A stretch of 64,000 nt of DNA from Rhizobium sp. Root274 (lineage in GTDB: Bacteria > Pseudomonadota > Alphaproteobacteria > Rhizobiales > Rhizobiaceae). The notes under the pieces are model-generated. The model was not told the origin of the DNA. It did not search any database and was given only the letters and a program-made list of their open reading frames with translations. The translations under genes were made by a program, and so were the position numbers. This document shows positions 20,669-29,699 of the stretch, piece by piece (within the stretch, counting starts at the first letter, position 1; each line of letters starts with the position of its first letter). The stretch is taken from contig NZ_LMJE01000001.1 in assembly GCF_001429245.1 (NCBI RefSeq), positions 125,186 through 189,185 of the forward strand. Direction: 5' to 3'.

Positions 20669-21858
20669 CAGCGGTCTACTTCTCCGAACACGATGTCGAG
20701 GGAGCCGAGGATGGCGGATACGTCTGCCAGCTGATGGCCACGGCACATGAAGTCCATGGCCTGCAGGTGGGCATAACCAGGCGCACGGATCTTGCAGCGG
20801 TAAGGCTTGTTGGTGCCATCGGAGACGAGATAGACGCCGAATTCGCCCTTGGGAGCTTCAACGGCGGCATACACTTCGCCTGCCGGCACGTGGTAACCTT
20901 CGGTGTAGAGCTTGAAGTGGTGGATCAAGCCTTCCATCGAACGCTTCATCTCGCCACGCTTCGGCGGCACGACCTTGCCGTCCAGCGACGAAACCGGACC
21001 GGTCTTGGCATCGCCCAGCAGACGATTGACGCACTGCTTCATGATCTTCACCGACTCGCGCATTTCGAACATGCGGATCAGGTAACGATCGTAGCAGTCG
21101 CCGTTCTTGCCGACCATGATGTCGAAGTCGAGATCGGCGTAGCATTCGTAAGGCTGCGACTTGCGCAGGTCCCAGGCAGCGCCCGAGCCACGCACCATGA
21201 CGCCCGAGAAGCCCCAAGCCCAGCAGTCTTCGAGGCTCACGACGCCGATATCGACGTTACGCTGCTTGAAGATGCGGTTGCCGGTCAGAAGGTCGTCGAT
21301 GTCATTGAGCTTTTCCGGGAACTGGTCGCACCACTTGCCGATATCCTCGACGAGGTCATGCGGCAGATCCTGGTGAACGCCACCGGGACGGAAATAGGCG
21401 GCGTGCATGCGCGCACCGGAGGCGCGCTCATAAAACACCATCAGCTTCTCACGCTCTTCGAAGCCCCAGAGCGGCGGCGTCAGCGCACCGACGTCCATGG
21501 CCTGCGTGGTGACGTTCAGAAGATGCGAGAGGATACGGCCGATTTCCGAGTAGAGAACGCGGATCAGCTGGCCTCGGATCGGGACCTGGATGTCGAGCAG
21601 CTTCTCGACGGCCAGCGAATAGGCATGCTCCTGATTCATCGGCGCGACATAGTCGAGACGATCGAAATAGGGCAGCGCCTGCAGATAGGTCTTGGTCTCG
21701 ATCAGCTTCTCGGTCCCACGATGCAGCAGGCCGATATGCGGATCGACGCGCTCGACGATTTCACCGTCAAGTTCGAGCACGAGACGAAGAACGCCGTGCG
21801 CCGCCGGATGCTGCGGGCCGAAGTTGATGTTGAAGTTGCGGACGTTGTGTTCGTTCAT
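20668..21858 (-). CDS. nuoD: NADH-quinone oxidoreductase subunit D
   Basis: The 49 kDa-type subunit of complex I (396 residues) that forms, with NuoB, the quinone-binding site near cluster N2. Conserved parts include [15 protein letters not shown], the [14 protein letters not shown] loop and the C-terminal [11 protein letters not shown]. The start is ATG 21858; a GTG seven codons upstream overlaps nuoC and is unlikely. nuoC and nuoD are separate genes here, unlike the fused gene of enterobacteria. Confidence 0.96.
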   Translation of the reverse strand: MNEHNVRNFNINFGPQHPAAHGVLRLVLELDGEIVERVDPHIGLLHRGTEKLIETKTYLQALPYFDRLDYVAPMNQEHAYSLAVEKLLDIQVPIRGQLIRVLYSEIGRILSHLLNVTTQAMDVGALTPPLWGFEEREKLMVFYERASGARMHAAYFRPGGVHQDLPHDLVEDIGKWCDQFPEKLNDIDDLLTGNRIFKQRNVDIGVVSLEDCWAWGFSGVMVRGSGAAWDLRKSQPYECYADLDFDIMVGKNGDCYDRYLIRMFEMRESVKIMKQCVNRLLGDAKTGPVSSLDGKVVPPKRGEMKRSMEGLIHHFKLYTEGYHVPAGEVYAAVEAPKGEFGVYLVSDGTNKPYRCKIRAPGYAHLQAMDFMCRGHQLADVSAILGSLDIVFGEVDR

Positions 21859-21875
21859 GGTCCCTGCCCTTCCGC

Positions 21876-22478
21876 TCACTTGGCCGCTTTTTCATCGCCG
21901 GGCAGCACGTAGTCCGTGCCTTCCCAAGGCGAGAGGAAGTCGAAGCTGCGGAATTCCTGCTTAAGTTCGACAGGCTCGTAGACGACGCGCTTGGCCGAGT
22001 CGTCGTAGCGAACCTCGACGAAACCGGTTGTCGGGAAATCCTTGCGCAGCGGATGCCCTTCGAAACCGTAGTCCGTCAGGATGCGGCGCAGGTCCGGGTG
22101 ATCGGTAAACAGGATGCCGTACATGTCCCAGGTTTCGCGCTCGAACCAGTCGGCGCCCGGGAATACCGGGCAGGCGGACGGCACCGGCTTGAACTCGCCG
22201 GTTGCGACCTTGATGCGGATGCGCAGGTTCTGACGCGGCGACAGCAGGTGATAGACCACGTCGAAGCGGTCTTCGCGCTTCGGATAGTCTGCCCCGCAGA
22301 TGTCGATCAGGTTGACGAAGCCGCACTGGACGTCGTCGCGCAGGAAGGTCAGGAGCGGGATCAGGTTCTCGGACTTCGCCGTCAGCGTCAGTTCGCCGAA
22401 GCGGATCTCGCTTGAAGCGATGAGGGCACCACGCACCTCTGCGAGGTAGGATGCCAGCTCGTTCAGGGCTTCACTCAT
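21876..22478 (-). CDS. nuoC: NADH-quinone oxidoreductase subunit C
   Basis: The 30 kDa-type subunit of the connecting module of complex I (200 residues, no cofactor). The diagnostic C-terminal block [20 protein letters not shown] followed by [17 protein letters not shown] is present. It lies 18 bases after nuoB and 17 before nuoD. Confidence 0.96.
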   Translation of the reverse strand: MSEALNELASYLAEVRGALIASSEIRFGELTLTAKSENLIPLLTFLRDDVQCGFVNLIDICGADYPKREDRFDVVYHLLSPRQNLRIRIKVATGEFKPVPSACPVFPGADWFERETWDMYGILFTDHPDLRRILTDYGFEGHPLRKDFPTTGFVEVRYDDSAKRVVYEPVELKQEFRSFDFLSPWEGTDYVLPGDEKAAK

Positions 22479-22496
22479 GTTATCAGTCCCTTCGCC

Positions 22497-23078
22497 TTAC
22501 CGCTCGATCGTTCCGGTACGCCGGATCTTCTTCTGCAGCAGGAGCACGCCGTAAAGCAGCGCTTCTGCCGTGGGGGGACAGCCCGGCACATAGATGTCGA
22601 CCGGCACGACGCGGTCGCAACCGCGCACGACGGAATAGGAATAGTGATAGTAGCCGCCGCCATTGGCACAGGAGCCCATCGAGATGACGTAACGCGGCTC
22701 GGGCATCTGGTCGTAGACCTTACGGAGCGCGGGGGCCATCTTGTTGGTCAGCGTACCGGCAACGATCATCACGTCGGACTGACGCGGGCTTGCGCGCGGC
22801 GCAAAACCAAAACGCTCGGCGTCGTAACGCGGCATGGACAGCTGCATCATCTCAACGGCGCAGCAGGCCAGACCAAAGGTCATCCACATCAGCGAACCGG
22901 TGCGAGCCCAGTTGATCAGCTCGTCGGTCGAGGTGACGAGAAAACCCTTGTCGGCGAGCTCATTGTTGATCTCGCCGAAGAAACGGTCATCGCTGCCGAT
23001 GGGCTTGCCCGTATTGGGGTCAATGATGCCCTTGGCCTGCGGAGCCACCATCGTGGCGTCGGACTGGATCACTCCCAT
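22497..23078 (-). CDS. nuoB: NADH-quinone oxidoreductase subunit B
   Basis: Carries [4Fe-4S] cluster N2, the last electron carrier before quinone (193 residues). Ligands are seen in [10 protein letters not shown] (two adjacent Cys), [10 protein letters not shown] and [11 protein letters not shown]. The start ATG 23078 lies inside the last codons of nuoA (10-base overlap), giving the usual length; an ATG seven codons upstream is in frame but would overlap nuoA further. Confidence 0.96.
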   Translation of the reverse strand: MGVIQSDATMVAPQAKGIIDPNTGKPIGSDDRFFGEINNELADKGFLVTSTDELINWARTGSLMWMTFGLACCAVEMMQLSMPRYDAERFGFAPRASPRQSDVMIVAGTLTNKMAPALRKVYDQMPEPRYVISMGSCANGGGYYHYSYSVVRGCDRVVPVDIYVPGCPPTAEALLYGVLLLQKKIRRTGTIER

Positions 23079-23434
23079 TCGAGCGCCCCCTTCTTCCATT
23101 CATAGATAAAGCCAATGGTGAGAACACCAAGGAAAACCATCATCGACCAGAAGCCGAACCAGCCAACAGCACTGAAGGACACTGCCCAGGGGAACAGGAA
23201 GGCGACTTCGAGGTCGAAGATGATGAAGAGAATCGACACCAGGTAGAAGCGGATGTCGAACTTCATGCGCGCATCGTCAAACGCGTTGAAGCCGCACTCA
23301 TAGGCCGACAGCTTCTCCGAATCGGGCGCCTTGTAGGCCACGGCGAAAGGCGCCACGAGAAGCGCGATGCCGATGACGAGGGAAATACCGATAAAGATGG
23401 CGATCGGAAGGTAGGAACTGAGCAGTTCAGTCAT
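23069..23434 (-). CDS. nuoA: NADH-quinone oxidoreductase subunit A
   Basis: Small membrane subunit of complex I (121 residues, three membrane segments at about 10-33, 62-84 and 92-112). The family loop [20 protein letters not shown] is visible, with its conserved Cys. It is the first gene of the nuo operon. Start chosen at the second of two adjacent ATGs (23434), seven bases from AGGG. The 230 bases upstream, up to the tRNA-Asp gene, should hold the operon promoter, but I could not choose one candidate with confidence. Confidence 0.95.
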   Translation of the reverse strand: MTELLSSYLPIAIFIGISLVIGIALLVAPFAVAYKAPDSEKLSAYECGFNAFDDARMKFDIRFYLVSILFIIFDLEVAFLFPWAVSFSAVGWFGFWSMMVFLGVLTIGFIYEWKKGALEWE

Positions 23435-23667
23435 CATATCACCCTGCTTGTCTCTAATGCCACGAAGCATTTAGGGCGGAGCCGACAAGCCGAAAGAGAG
23501 TTGCAACGAGCCGTGGTTAGCGCAGGCGGACAGCCAGCGCAAGTCCAGCGGAAGCCTTTTCACTCGATACCGAAGGGCACCTTACCAGCGGGTAAAAAGC
23601 CTGTCGCGTGCAATCCGCATCGCGGTGCACAAAGACAGTGGGTATCGACAGTTTTTCGGTTAGAAAG

Positions 23668-23744
23668 TGGCGCGAGTGACGGGGCTCGAACCCGCGACCT
23701 CCGGCGTGACAGGCCGGCACTCTAACCGACTGAGCTACACCCGC
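23668..23744 (-). tRNA. tRNA-Asp (GTC)
   Basis: A 77-base cloverleaf read on the minus strand from GCGGGTGTAGCTCAGTCGG to an encoded CCA. The anticodon loop CCTGTCACG gives GTC, hence aspartate. The acceptor stem GCGGGTG / CACTCGC pairs with one wobble. It differs from the copy 64 bases away at one D-loop base (TCGG against TTGG). Confidence 0.97.
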
Positions 23745-23808
23745 GCATTGTCGTGGGCATCACCCACAGCGACCGTTAAGACACGGCCTTGACTTGATAT
23801 TCTTGGAA

Positions 23809-23885
23809 TGGCGCGAGTGACGGGGCTCGAACCCGCGACCTCCGGCGTGACAGGCCGGCACTCTAACCAACTGAGCTACACCCGC
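23809..23885 (-). tRNA. tRNA-Asp (GTC), second copy
   Basis: Second 77-base tRNA-Asp on the minus strand, with the same anticodon GTC and encoded CCA. It is separated by 64 bases from the first copy and is probably cotranscribed with it, since both point towards nuoA. Confidence 0.97.
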
Positions 23886-24223
23886 GCATTTCCAAAAAGG
23901 GGATCAAGTGAACCCCGGCGACCGGGCTTGCCCTGTCGTTGAGCGGCTCTCTACGGGGTTCATCTGGAGGTGTCAAGCAGGTTTCAAGACAAAACCATGA
24001 CCGGCCGAAATTTATCCCCGGCCCCTCAAGACCCCTCCTCGCCTCCCCTCTTCTCGCGACACCACGCCGCAGGCGCATTTGCGGGATTCTCAAACGTTTT
24101 CCACACGCCAATGCACGGGCCTTCGCAAAAAAACAAAAAATTCCGAGAAAAACTCTTGCGGAAATTCTGCGATCCGCATAGATCACGGCCACCGACGCGG
24201 CGGACATGATCCGGTCAGCGCAC
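23886..24223. other. Intergenic region between tRNA-Asp and tRNA-Val
   Basis: About 340 bases with no convincing gene. It must contain the promoters of the leftward tRNA-Asp pair and the rightward tRNA-Val. Short frames here have no ribosome binding site and run into the tRNA genes. An A-rich stretch at 24128-24150 is the only compositional feature. Confidence 0.6.
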
Positions 24224-24299
24224 GGGCGATTAGCTCAGTTGGTAGAGCGCCTCGTTTACACCGAGGATGTCGGGAGTTCGAGTCTCTCATCGCCCACCA
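24224..24299 (+). tRNA. tRNA-Val (TAC)
   Basis: A 76-base cloverleaf on the plus strand from GGGCGATTAGCTCAGTTGG to an encoded CCA. The anticodon stem CCTCG / CGAGG encloses TTTACAC, giving anticodon TAC (valine). Acceptor stem GGGCGAT / ATCGCCC is perfect. Confidence 0.97.
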
Positions 24300-24390
24300 T
24301 TTTCCTTCACTCACTTTGATCGGGTCACGCTGTGTGTTGGCACAGTGCTCGTGACTATCCGACGCTCGATGGCCGGGAGCCTTCAGAACG

Positions 24391-24422
24391 AAAAACGGGC
24401 AGAGCCTTTCGGTTCCGCCCGT
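24391..24422 (-). terminator. Terminator of the CASTOR/POLLUX-type gene
   Basis: On the minus strand a hairpin with outer stem ACGGGC / GCCCGT and a GAAA-type loop is followed by TTTTT, 26 bases beyond the stop codon of the channel gene. Two internal mismatches weaken the stem, but position and T run fit an intrinsic terminator. Confidence 0.7.
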
Positions 24423-24447
24423 CGAGTACGTCATACTGCGTTTGGCG

Positions 24448-26349
24448 TCAGTCCTGCGCCAGCACAATCACCATATCATCCGCAGTATATGCCATCAGCT
24501 CCGAGCGATTCGGATTGACGGTGACCCCGCCGAGGTTGCGGTGATCCGCGTCTCCGGCGCGTTGGCGGCGGTGACCGATTGCGATTTCACCGCGGCGGAG
24601 GGCGGCGAGCGCGACTGTGTAGAAGTTCACCGGCTGCGAAATATCTACATAGTCACTCATTGGGCGCATGTAGATCTCCGAACCTTCGACATCGAGAAGT
24701 TCATCGAAGATCGCCGCCATGAACTCGTTTTCCGAGGCCTGGGCGAGCATCAAGCTCACCAGCTTGTTGCTGACGACGAAATCATCGGCTCTCGTCACCT
24801 CGGCCAGCTCACGATTGCGGACATCGGTCATCTCGCTCACCACGTTGATATGCAGGCCGGCGCTTTCGGCGATCTTGCGTAAGTGCAGCAGCGTGATCAG
24901 CGTGCGCGTGTCGGCCGACTGCGTGGCCATGTGATCGCTATAGCCCAACACCAGCACGTGGTCGTAGGACGGGATATCCAGTGCCTCCAGCGCGGTCTTG
25001 CTGCTGGTGTCGATTACCCGGTGCTGGACGGTCATGTTGTCGTTGGGCAGCGTCAACGCCGCGATGTCCGTCTCGAATTCCAGTGTATTGGCCGCGATCG
25101 TCAGCACCGATCCTGGCGCCACGTAGCGGCCAAGCTCGGTCGCAATCAGGGGGCCCCGGCGGTTCCAGCCCAGCACCAGCGTTCGTTCCGGCTGAAGATC
25201 ATGCCGGACGGGCGGGCGGATGGCAGACTGGGCGAATTGCGGGGCGCCTGACGAAGTCTGGATGGAGGCATCGTCTTCGGCGATGATGACGAGGCGTTCA
25301 CCGGCCGCAATGACGCGATTCGGTGAAGGGTTGAGGTGGATCCGCCCCTCGACGTCACAGACGCCGATCAGCGTGCTCGTCTCGTAGGACATGACGGCGG
25401 TGCCGAAGGGCTTGCCCTCCAGCTGCGGCTGGGGAAGCGTATAGATCTCGCAGCCGTCAAAATCGAGCAGCTCCGTGTAGACAGCGGACAGGCCCGACTG
25501 GCGGCTGGTGTGGACGACGATGCGCGAGATCAGGTCGTCGGCGAGGACGAGCTGCATTTCCTTGCCACCGACGATGCGGGCGACCTCGGTGTTCTGCGCC
25601 TCGCGGATTTCAGCTGCAATCTTGTAAGGCTCAGATCGGCGGCCGGGGTCGTTGACCAGGGCCAGAACCGATTTGATCACCTGCGAATCGGGGTCCTCGT
25701 CTTCCGGCGAAAGAACGATGATCGAGCGCGAGGCATGGGGATTGACGATGGCGAGGTCGTAGAGATCGGTCGGATCGCCGCTGCGGCAGATGATCTTGGT
25801 GTTCTTCAAGTCCCCCACCTTGGTCGCGATCTCGTCTTCCATCTCGACCTTGTCCTTGTTCGCCATGATGACGATTCGCGGGCGCTTGCGGCTCTGATTG
25901 GCGATCACCAGTTCCGAAATGACGTCGAAGATCGAGGACGACCAGTTGAGGATGATGGTGTGATCGCTTTCGAGCACGCGGGAGCGGCCCTTGCGCAATT
26001 CGTCGAGCTTGTTTTCCAGGCCCGAGCTGATGACACCGATCAAGGCGGAGAAGACGAAGATGCCGGCGAGCGTGACGACAAGGGAAACGGTGCGGAAGGA
26101 CCAGCCCATGTCGCCGCCCATGGTGCCCGCATCCATCGTGCGCATCAGCGATTCCCAGGCGCCCTCGATGAAACCCACGGGTTCTCCACCTTCGGGCGCA
26201 ATGCCGGTGATGGCGAGGAACAGGGCAGCGAGGATAATGACGACGAGAGAAATAAGGCTCAGCCAGCCGATCAGCGCAATTGCACCGCCAGCCATGCTCT
26301 TGTCGAACTCGTAGCGCAGGCGCGCGCGCCAAGGGGAACGGGTCTTCAT
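24448..26349 (-). CDS. CASTOR/POLLUX-type ion channel with RCK-like domains
   Basis: A 633-residue membrane protein related to the plant CASTOR/POLLUX (DMI1) channels and to RCK-gated potassium channels. There are two N-terminal membrane segments (about residues 22-48 and 88-110) flanking a pore-like region ESLMRTMDAGTMGGDMGW (about 66-84); the typical TVGYG filter is absent. Two tandem nucleotide-binding-like (RCK/TrkA-N) regions follow, starting near VLESDHTIILNWS (about 125) and RTLVLGWNRRGP (about 390). Bacterial members exist widely; the physiological ion is not established here. Single-gene unit with its own terminator. Confidence 0.85.
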   Translation of the reverse strand: MKTRSPWRARLRYEFDKSMAGGAIALIGWLSLISLVVIILAALFLAITGIAPEGGEPVGFIEGAWESLMRTMDAGTMGGDMGWSFRTVSLVVTLAGIFVFSALIGVISSGLENKLDELRKGRSRVLESDHTIILNWSSSIFDVISELVIANQSRKRPRIVIMANKDKVEMEDEIATKVGDLKNTKIICRSGDPTDLYDLAIVNPHASRSIIVLSPEDEDPDSQVIKSVLALVNDPGRRSEPYKIAAEIREAQNTEVARIVGGKEMQLVLADDLISRIVVHTSRQSGLSAVYTELLDFDGCEIYTLPQPQLEGKPFGTAVMSYETSTLIGVCDVEGRIHLNPSPNRVIAAGERLVIIAEDDASIQTSSGAPQFAQSAIRPPVRHDLQPERTLVLGWNRRGPLIATELGRYVAPGSVLTIAANTLEFETDIAALTLPNDNMTVQHRVIDTSSKTALEALDIPSYDHVLVLGYSDHMATQSADTRTLITLLHLRKIAESAGLHINVVSEMTDVRNRELAEVTRADDFVVSNKLVSLMLAQASENEFMAAIFDELLDVEGSEIYMRPMSDYVDISQPVNFYTVALAALRRGEIAIGHRRQRAGDADHRNLGGVTVNPNRSELMAYTADDMVIVLAQD

Positions 26350-26528
26350 CAGGATGCTTCCGAAAAATCGCAGGAATGGAAAGAGTGCCTCGCAATGGCA
26401 AGGCTTCGGTTAACATTCAACGGAATAGCAAGCCACCAATTACGGTTGCCCCTATAAAAGTTCGAGAGACGCGGGGATGGGTTAGGACGTGGTTATTATG
26501 GTCCGCCCTCCCCCTTCGTTCGCACACG

Positions 26529-26558
26529 AAAAGGCCCGCGACCGGAGGGGCGCGGGCC
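26529..26558 (-). terminator. Terminator of the DHDPS-family gene
   Basis: On the minus strand an eight-pair stem GGCCCGCG / CGCGGGCC is followed by TTTTCG, 27 bases after the stop codon of the gene at 26585. Confidence 0.85.
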
Positions 26559-26584
26559 AAATCTCATTCGTGACGACGAAAGGC

Positions 26585-27487
26585 TTACTTGCCGCCGATC
26601 GGACGGGTCGCTGCGGCCTTCTCGACCATGGCGGTCACCTCGGCGCGGCGCGCACCTTCGAGCGGCATGCGGGGCATGCGGACGCGTTCGGAGCCGCGGC
26701 CCATGATCTGTTCGGAGAGCTTGATCGACTGAACGAGGTCATGTTCGGCATCGAGATGCAGGAGCGGCATGAACCAGCGATAGATGCGGCGCGCTTCCAT
26801 CCAATCGCCACGGTCGGCAGCAGCGACGAGCGCCACCGATTCGGCCGGGAAGGCGCTGGTGAGGCCGGAGACCCAGCCCTTGGCGCCGAGCATCAGGCCT
26901 TCGAGGGCCACATCGTCGAGACCTGCAAAGATGTCGTAGCGATCACCGAAGGCGTTGAGCAGGTCAGTGAAGCGGCGCGGATCGGGCGCGCTTTCCTTGA
27001 CGGCCTTGATGTTCTTCACGCCGTCGAGCGCCTGGAGCACTTCCGAGCCGATGTTGACGCGGTAGGCCGGCGGGTTGTTGTAGAGCATGATCGGCAGGCC
27101 GGTTGCTTCGGCAACCGTCTTGAAATGGGCGACGAGTTCATGGGGCTTGGGCACATAGACCATGGCCGGAAGGACCATCAGACCATCGGCGCCAATGTTT
27201 TCCGCATCGCGGGCATAGGCTGCGGCGCGGCGGGTGTCGAATTCGGAGACGCCCGTCACAACCGGTACGCGGCCGTTCACGACTTCCACGGCAGCCTTCA
27301 GGATCGTGCGCTTTTCTTCCGGGTCGAGCGAGTTGTTTTCGCCGCAGGTGCCCATGACGATCAGGCCGTTGACGCCGTCGTTGACGAGGGCATCGAGCAC
27401 GCGCTGCGTCGCGTCAATATCGACGGACAGGTCTTCATGGAATTGAGTCGTTGCGGCGGGGAATACGCCGTGCCAGCCGGTGGTCAT
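26585..27487 (-). CDS. Dihydrodipicolinate synthase family lyase/deaminase
   Basis: A 300-residue class I aldolase-fold enzyme that acts through a Schiff base. The family pattern is seen in GTCGENNSLDPEEK, the Tyr of LPIMLYNNPPAYRV, and the Schiff-base Lys in NIKAVKESAPDPRR. The start ATG 27487 has GAGGAGCT upstream; the longer frame to 27577 is not supported. It is not likely to be the lysine-pathway DapA: it sits with an M24 peptidase and a GntR regulator, which suggests a catabolic role. A HypD-like 1-pyrroline-4-hydroxy-2-carboxylate deaminase of hydroxyproline breakdown is one candidate, by inference only. Confidence 0.8.
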   Translation of the reverse strand: MTTGWHGVFPAATTQFHEDLSVDIDATQRVLDALVNDGVNGLIVMGTCGENNSLDPEEKRTILKAAVEVVNGRVPVVTGVSEFDTRRAAAYARDAENIGADGLMVLPAMVYVPKPHELVAHFKTVAEATGLPIMLYNNPPAYRVNIGSEVLQALDGVKNIKAVKESAPDPRRFTDLLNAFGDRYDIFAGLDDVALEGLMLGAKGWVSGLTSAFPAESVALVAAADRGDWMEARRIYRWFMPLLHLDAEHDLVQSIKLSEQIMGRGSERVRMPRMPLEGARRAEVTAMVEKAAATRPIGGK

Positions 27488-27527
27488 GGGAAGCTCCTCT
27501 TGAGTGGGTGCATTTTTAATATACAAA

Positions 27528-27537
27528 TTGTCGACAA
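27528..27537. promoter_or_regulatory. Candidate GntR-family operator
   Basis: The perfect 10-base palindrome TTGTCGACAA lies 41 bases upstream of the DHDPS-family start, inside an A/T-rich stretch. Palindromes of the form TTGT-N2-ACAA are typical targets of FCD-type GntR regulators such as the one encoded at 28833-29570. The pairing with that regulator is inferred. Confidence 0.45.
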
Positions 27538-27607
27538 GGCGCAAGAGCCGTGTTTCACCAGCGCCAATCAGGTGCAACCGCGCTGGTCTTTGAGAGATAG
27601 TGCCGGC

Positions 27608-28750
27608 TCAGGCGAAGGGGTCCGCTGGCCCCCGCGCCGGCTGGGTAAACCACTGCGGCCCCTCCTCCGTCATGTGGATATGATCCTCCAGGCGGATGCC
27701 GTAGCGATCGGGGAAGACGATCATCGGCTCGTTGGAAAAACACATGCCGGGCTTGAGCAAGGTCTGGTTGGCGCGGACGATGTAGGGTTCCTCGTGAATT
27801 TCGAGACCGAGACCGTGGCCGGCGCGATGGGGCAAACCGGGCAGCTGGTAATCCGGCCCAAGACCATGGCGGCCAATTTCGGCACGTGCGGCATCGTCGA
27901 GGCTGCCGCAGGTGGCACCAAGTTTGGCAGCCTCGAAGACCGCCTGCTGGGCCTGACGTTCGATGGCCCAGTGGCGAGCGAAATCCGGCGTCGGCTCGTC
28001 AAGCACATAGGTGCGGGTGAGATCGGAATGATAGCCGTCGATGCGGCAGCCGGTATCAACAAGGATCACGTCGCCCGGCGTATAATGCTGTTCGCCCTCG
28101 GCGCCATGCGGAAGCGACGTGGCAACCCCGAAGGAAACGATGCAAAAGCTCGATCCGGCCGGGGCTCCCAGCGCCCGATGCTCGGCATCGATAAAACGCA
28201 CGACCTCCGATGCGGCAATGCCCGGGCGGATGAAGGCATGGGCGCGGCGATGGACTTCGAGGGTGAGATCCATGGCGTATTGGATGATCGCAATCTCTGC
28301 CGGCGATTTGCAGAGCCTGAGGTCGCGTACAAGGCGCGTGCCGTGCACAAGGCGCTCTGCCCCGATCACGCGGGTGAGCGCGTGATAAACGAAAAGCGGC
28401 AGGGCATCGTCGAGGGCGAGCTTTCCACCCTGCGGAAGCAGCGCTGAAACCACGGCAGCACTATCTTCATCCTCCTGCCAGATGGCGATCTCCCCCTCCA
28501 GCCGCGGCAGCGTTTCAACCCGGCTCTGCTCGAAACCAGGCACGATGTAGACCAGCCGGTCGGCCAGCACGACGGCGCCGACCAGGCGCTCGCTCTGGTG
28601 CCAGACGAGGCCGGTGAAATAGCGCAGGCTCTCCGTGGAGCCGAGAAGCACAGCCGAGACGTTCGCCTCGGTCATGGCCTTGCGGAGAGCGGCAAGCCGC
28701 TGCTGGCGCTCGGCATCGGAGATTACGGGTGGGCGGGTTCTGATGGTCAT
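27608..28750 (-). CDS. M24 family metallopeptidase (Xaa-Pro dipeptidase-like)
   Basis: A 380-residue protein with the two-domain layout of prolidase/creatinase enzymes: an N-terminal creatinase domain (to about 150) and a pita-bread catalytic domain. All five metal ligands are visible: Asp in VDTGCRIDGYHSDLTRTY (two), His in HRAGHGLGLEIHEEP, Glu in FSNEPMIV and Glu in GIRLEDHIH. It therefore should be active, probably on Xaa-Pro or a related amide. The start ATG 28750 has AGGAC upstream. It lies between the lyase and the GntR gene, all on the same strand. Confidence 0.85.
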   Translation of the reverse strand: MTIRTRPPVISDAERQQRLAALRKAMTEANVSAVLLGSTESLRYFTGLVWHQSERLVGAVVLADRLVYIVPGFEQSRVETLPRLEGEIAIWQEDEDSAAVVSALLPQGGKLALDDALPLFVYHALTRVIGAERLVHGTRLVRDLRLCKSPAEIAIIQYAMDLTLEVHRRAHAFIRPGIAASEVVRFIDAEHRALGAPAGSSFCIVSFGVATSLPHGAEGEQHYTPGDVILVDTGCRIDGYHSDLTRTYVLDEPTPDFARHWAIERQAQQAVFEAAKLGATCGSLDDAARAEIGRHGLGPDYQLPGLPHRAGHGLGLEIHEEPYIVRANQTLLKPGMCFSNEPMIVFPDRYGIRLEDHIHMTEEGPQWFTQPARGPADPFA

Positions 28751-28832
28751 GTCTTGTCCTTGGATGGCATGCACGAAACCGGGCCTTCGGCCGGTTCAGG
28801 ATGGGGACTGGCCGGCGCGCGACCAGAGGCGC

Positions 28833-29570
28833 TCAGAGGCCGGTGATGGCGGTCGCCTTGGTAAAATCGCGGGCGACATAGTCCTGGATCTGCCGGACGA
28901 TCTGTTCGCCATGGGCGATCGCCAGGCGATCGGCCTCCTCGGCATCGCCGGCGCGGATGGCCGCAATCATCGCCTCGTGTTCCTCCACGTAACGCTTCGG
29001 CAGACGGTCGTCGAAGGTGGAGTAGTAAAGCCTCAGGATACGCCGGCCCTCGTCGAGCAGCCGGGTGAAGAAGCCGGTATAATAGGCATTGCCCGCACGC
29101 TCGGCGATGGCGACGTGAAAGTCGCGGTTCGCCTCGATCATGGCGAAAGCGTTCTGCGCCTCGACTGCTGCCGCGAAGTCCCGCTGGCGCTCCGTGATGA
29201 CCTGCATCCAGGCGTCCCCTTGCCGGAGCGCCGCCCCGCGCGTCGTGACGCGGTACATCAGGCAGAGCGCCTCGAAATAGGTCGGCAGGCTGGAAAAATC
29301 GATCGTCGCGACGATCGTGTTGCGATTCGGGAGCGTGGTGACGAGGCCATCCGAGGTCAGCCGCAGCAGGGCCTCGCGGATCGGGGTGCGGGACATGCCA
29401 AATCGCTCGGAAAGGCGGGTCTCGTCGAGCGGACTGCCGGGCGCCCGCTCCATCGACAGAATTTCGTGGCGTAGCGCCTGGTAGACACTTTCCGTGCCGG
29501 AGCCACGGGTGCGCGGTCCCTCGCCCGTCGTTTTGTCGGTGGACGGGCCGCCGTCGTTTTCTTCGCTCAT
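28833..29570 (-). CDS. GntR family transcriptional regulator (FCD subfamily)
   Basis: A 245-residue repressor-type regulator. A winged helix-turn-helix lies at about residues 27-95 (SRTPIREALLRL is the recognition helix), and the rest is an all-helical FCD ligand domain with the metal-site His residues in NRDFHVAIAERAGN and near EEHEAMIAAI. It is 82 bases upstream of the M24 peptidase on the same strand and is the likely local regulator of that peptidase and the lyase. Ligand unknown. Confidence 0.88.
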   Translation of the reverse strand: MSEENDGGPSTDKTTGEGPRTRGSGTESVYQALRHEILSMERAPGSPLDETRLSERFGMSRTPIREALLRLTSDGLVTTLPNRNTIVATIDFSSLPTYFEALCLMYRVTTRGAALRQGDAWMQVITERQRDFAAAVEAQNAFAMIEANRDFHVAIAERAGNAYYTGFFTRLLDEGRRILRLYYSTFDDRLPKRYVEEHEAMIAAIRAGDAEEADRLAIAHGEQIVRQIQDYVARDFTKATAITGL

Positions 29571-29699
29571 GCCATCATCCCGTCTGCTTGCTCATCGGCG
29601 CCGCTCGTGCGCAATCTGCATGCAAGACAGCCCTGAACCGATGCCAAGTCAAGGCGGCAGCCTCTCCGAGAAGCTGCCCCTTGGCGATATCACCGGAAT

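Noticed and set aside
23501-23725. A plus-strand frame containing GARTRDLRRDRPAL
   Set aside because: Spurious translation across the antisense of tRNA-Asp.
24183-24467. A 94-codon minus-strand frame containing MRDSNSRHPRCKRGALPTEL
   Set aside because: This is the well-known spurious translation of the complement of a tRNA gene (tRNA-Val).
29615-29627. TCTGCATGCAAGA, a near-palindrome 45 bases upstream of the GntR gene
   Set aside because: The two arms are offset by one base and it does not match the TTGTCGACAA site upstream of the lyase, so autoregulation through it is not supported.
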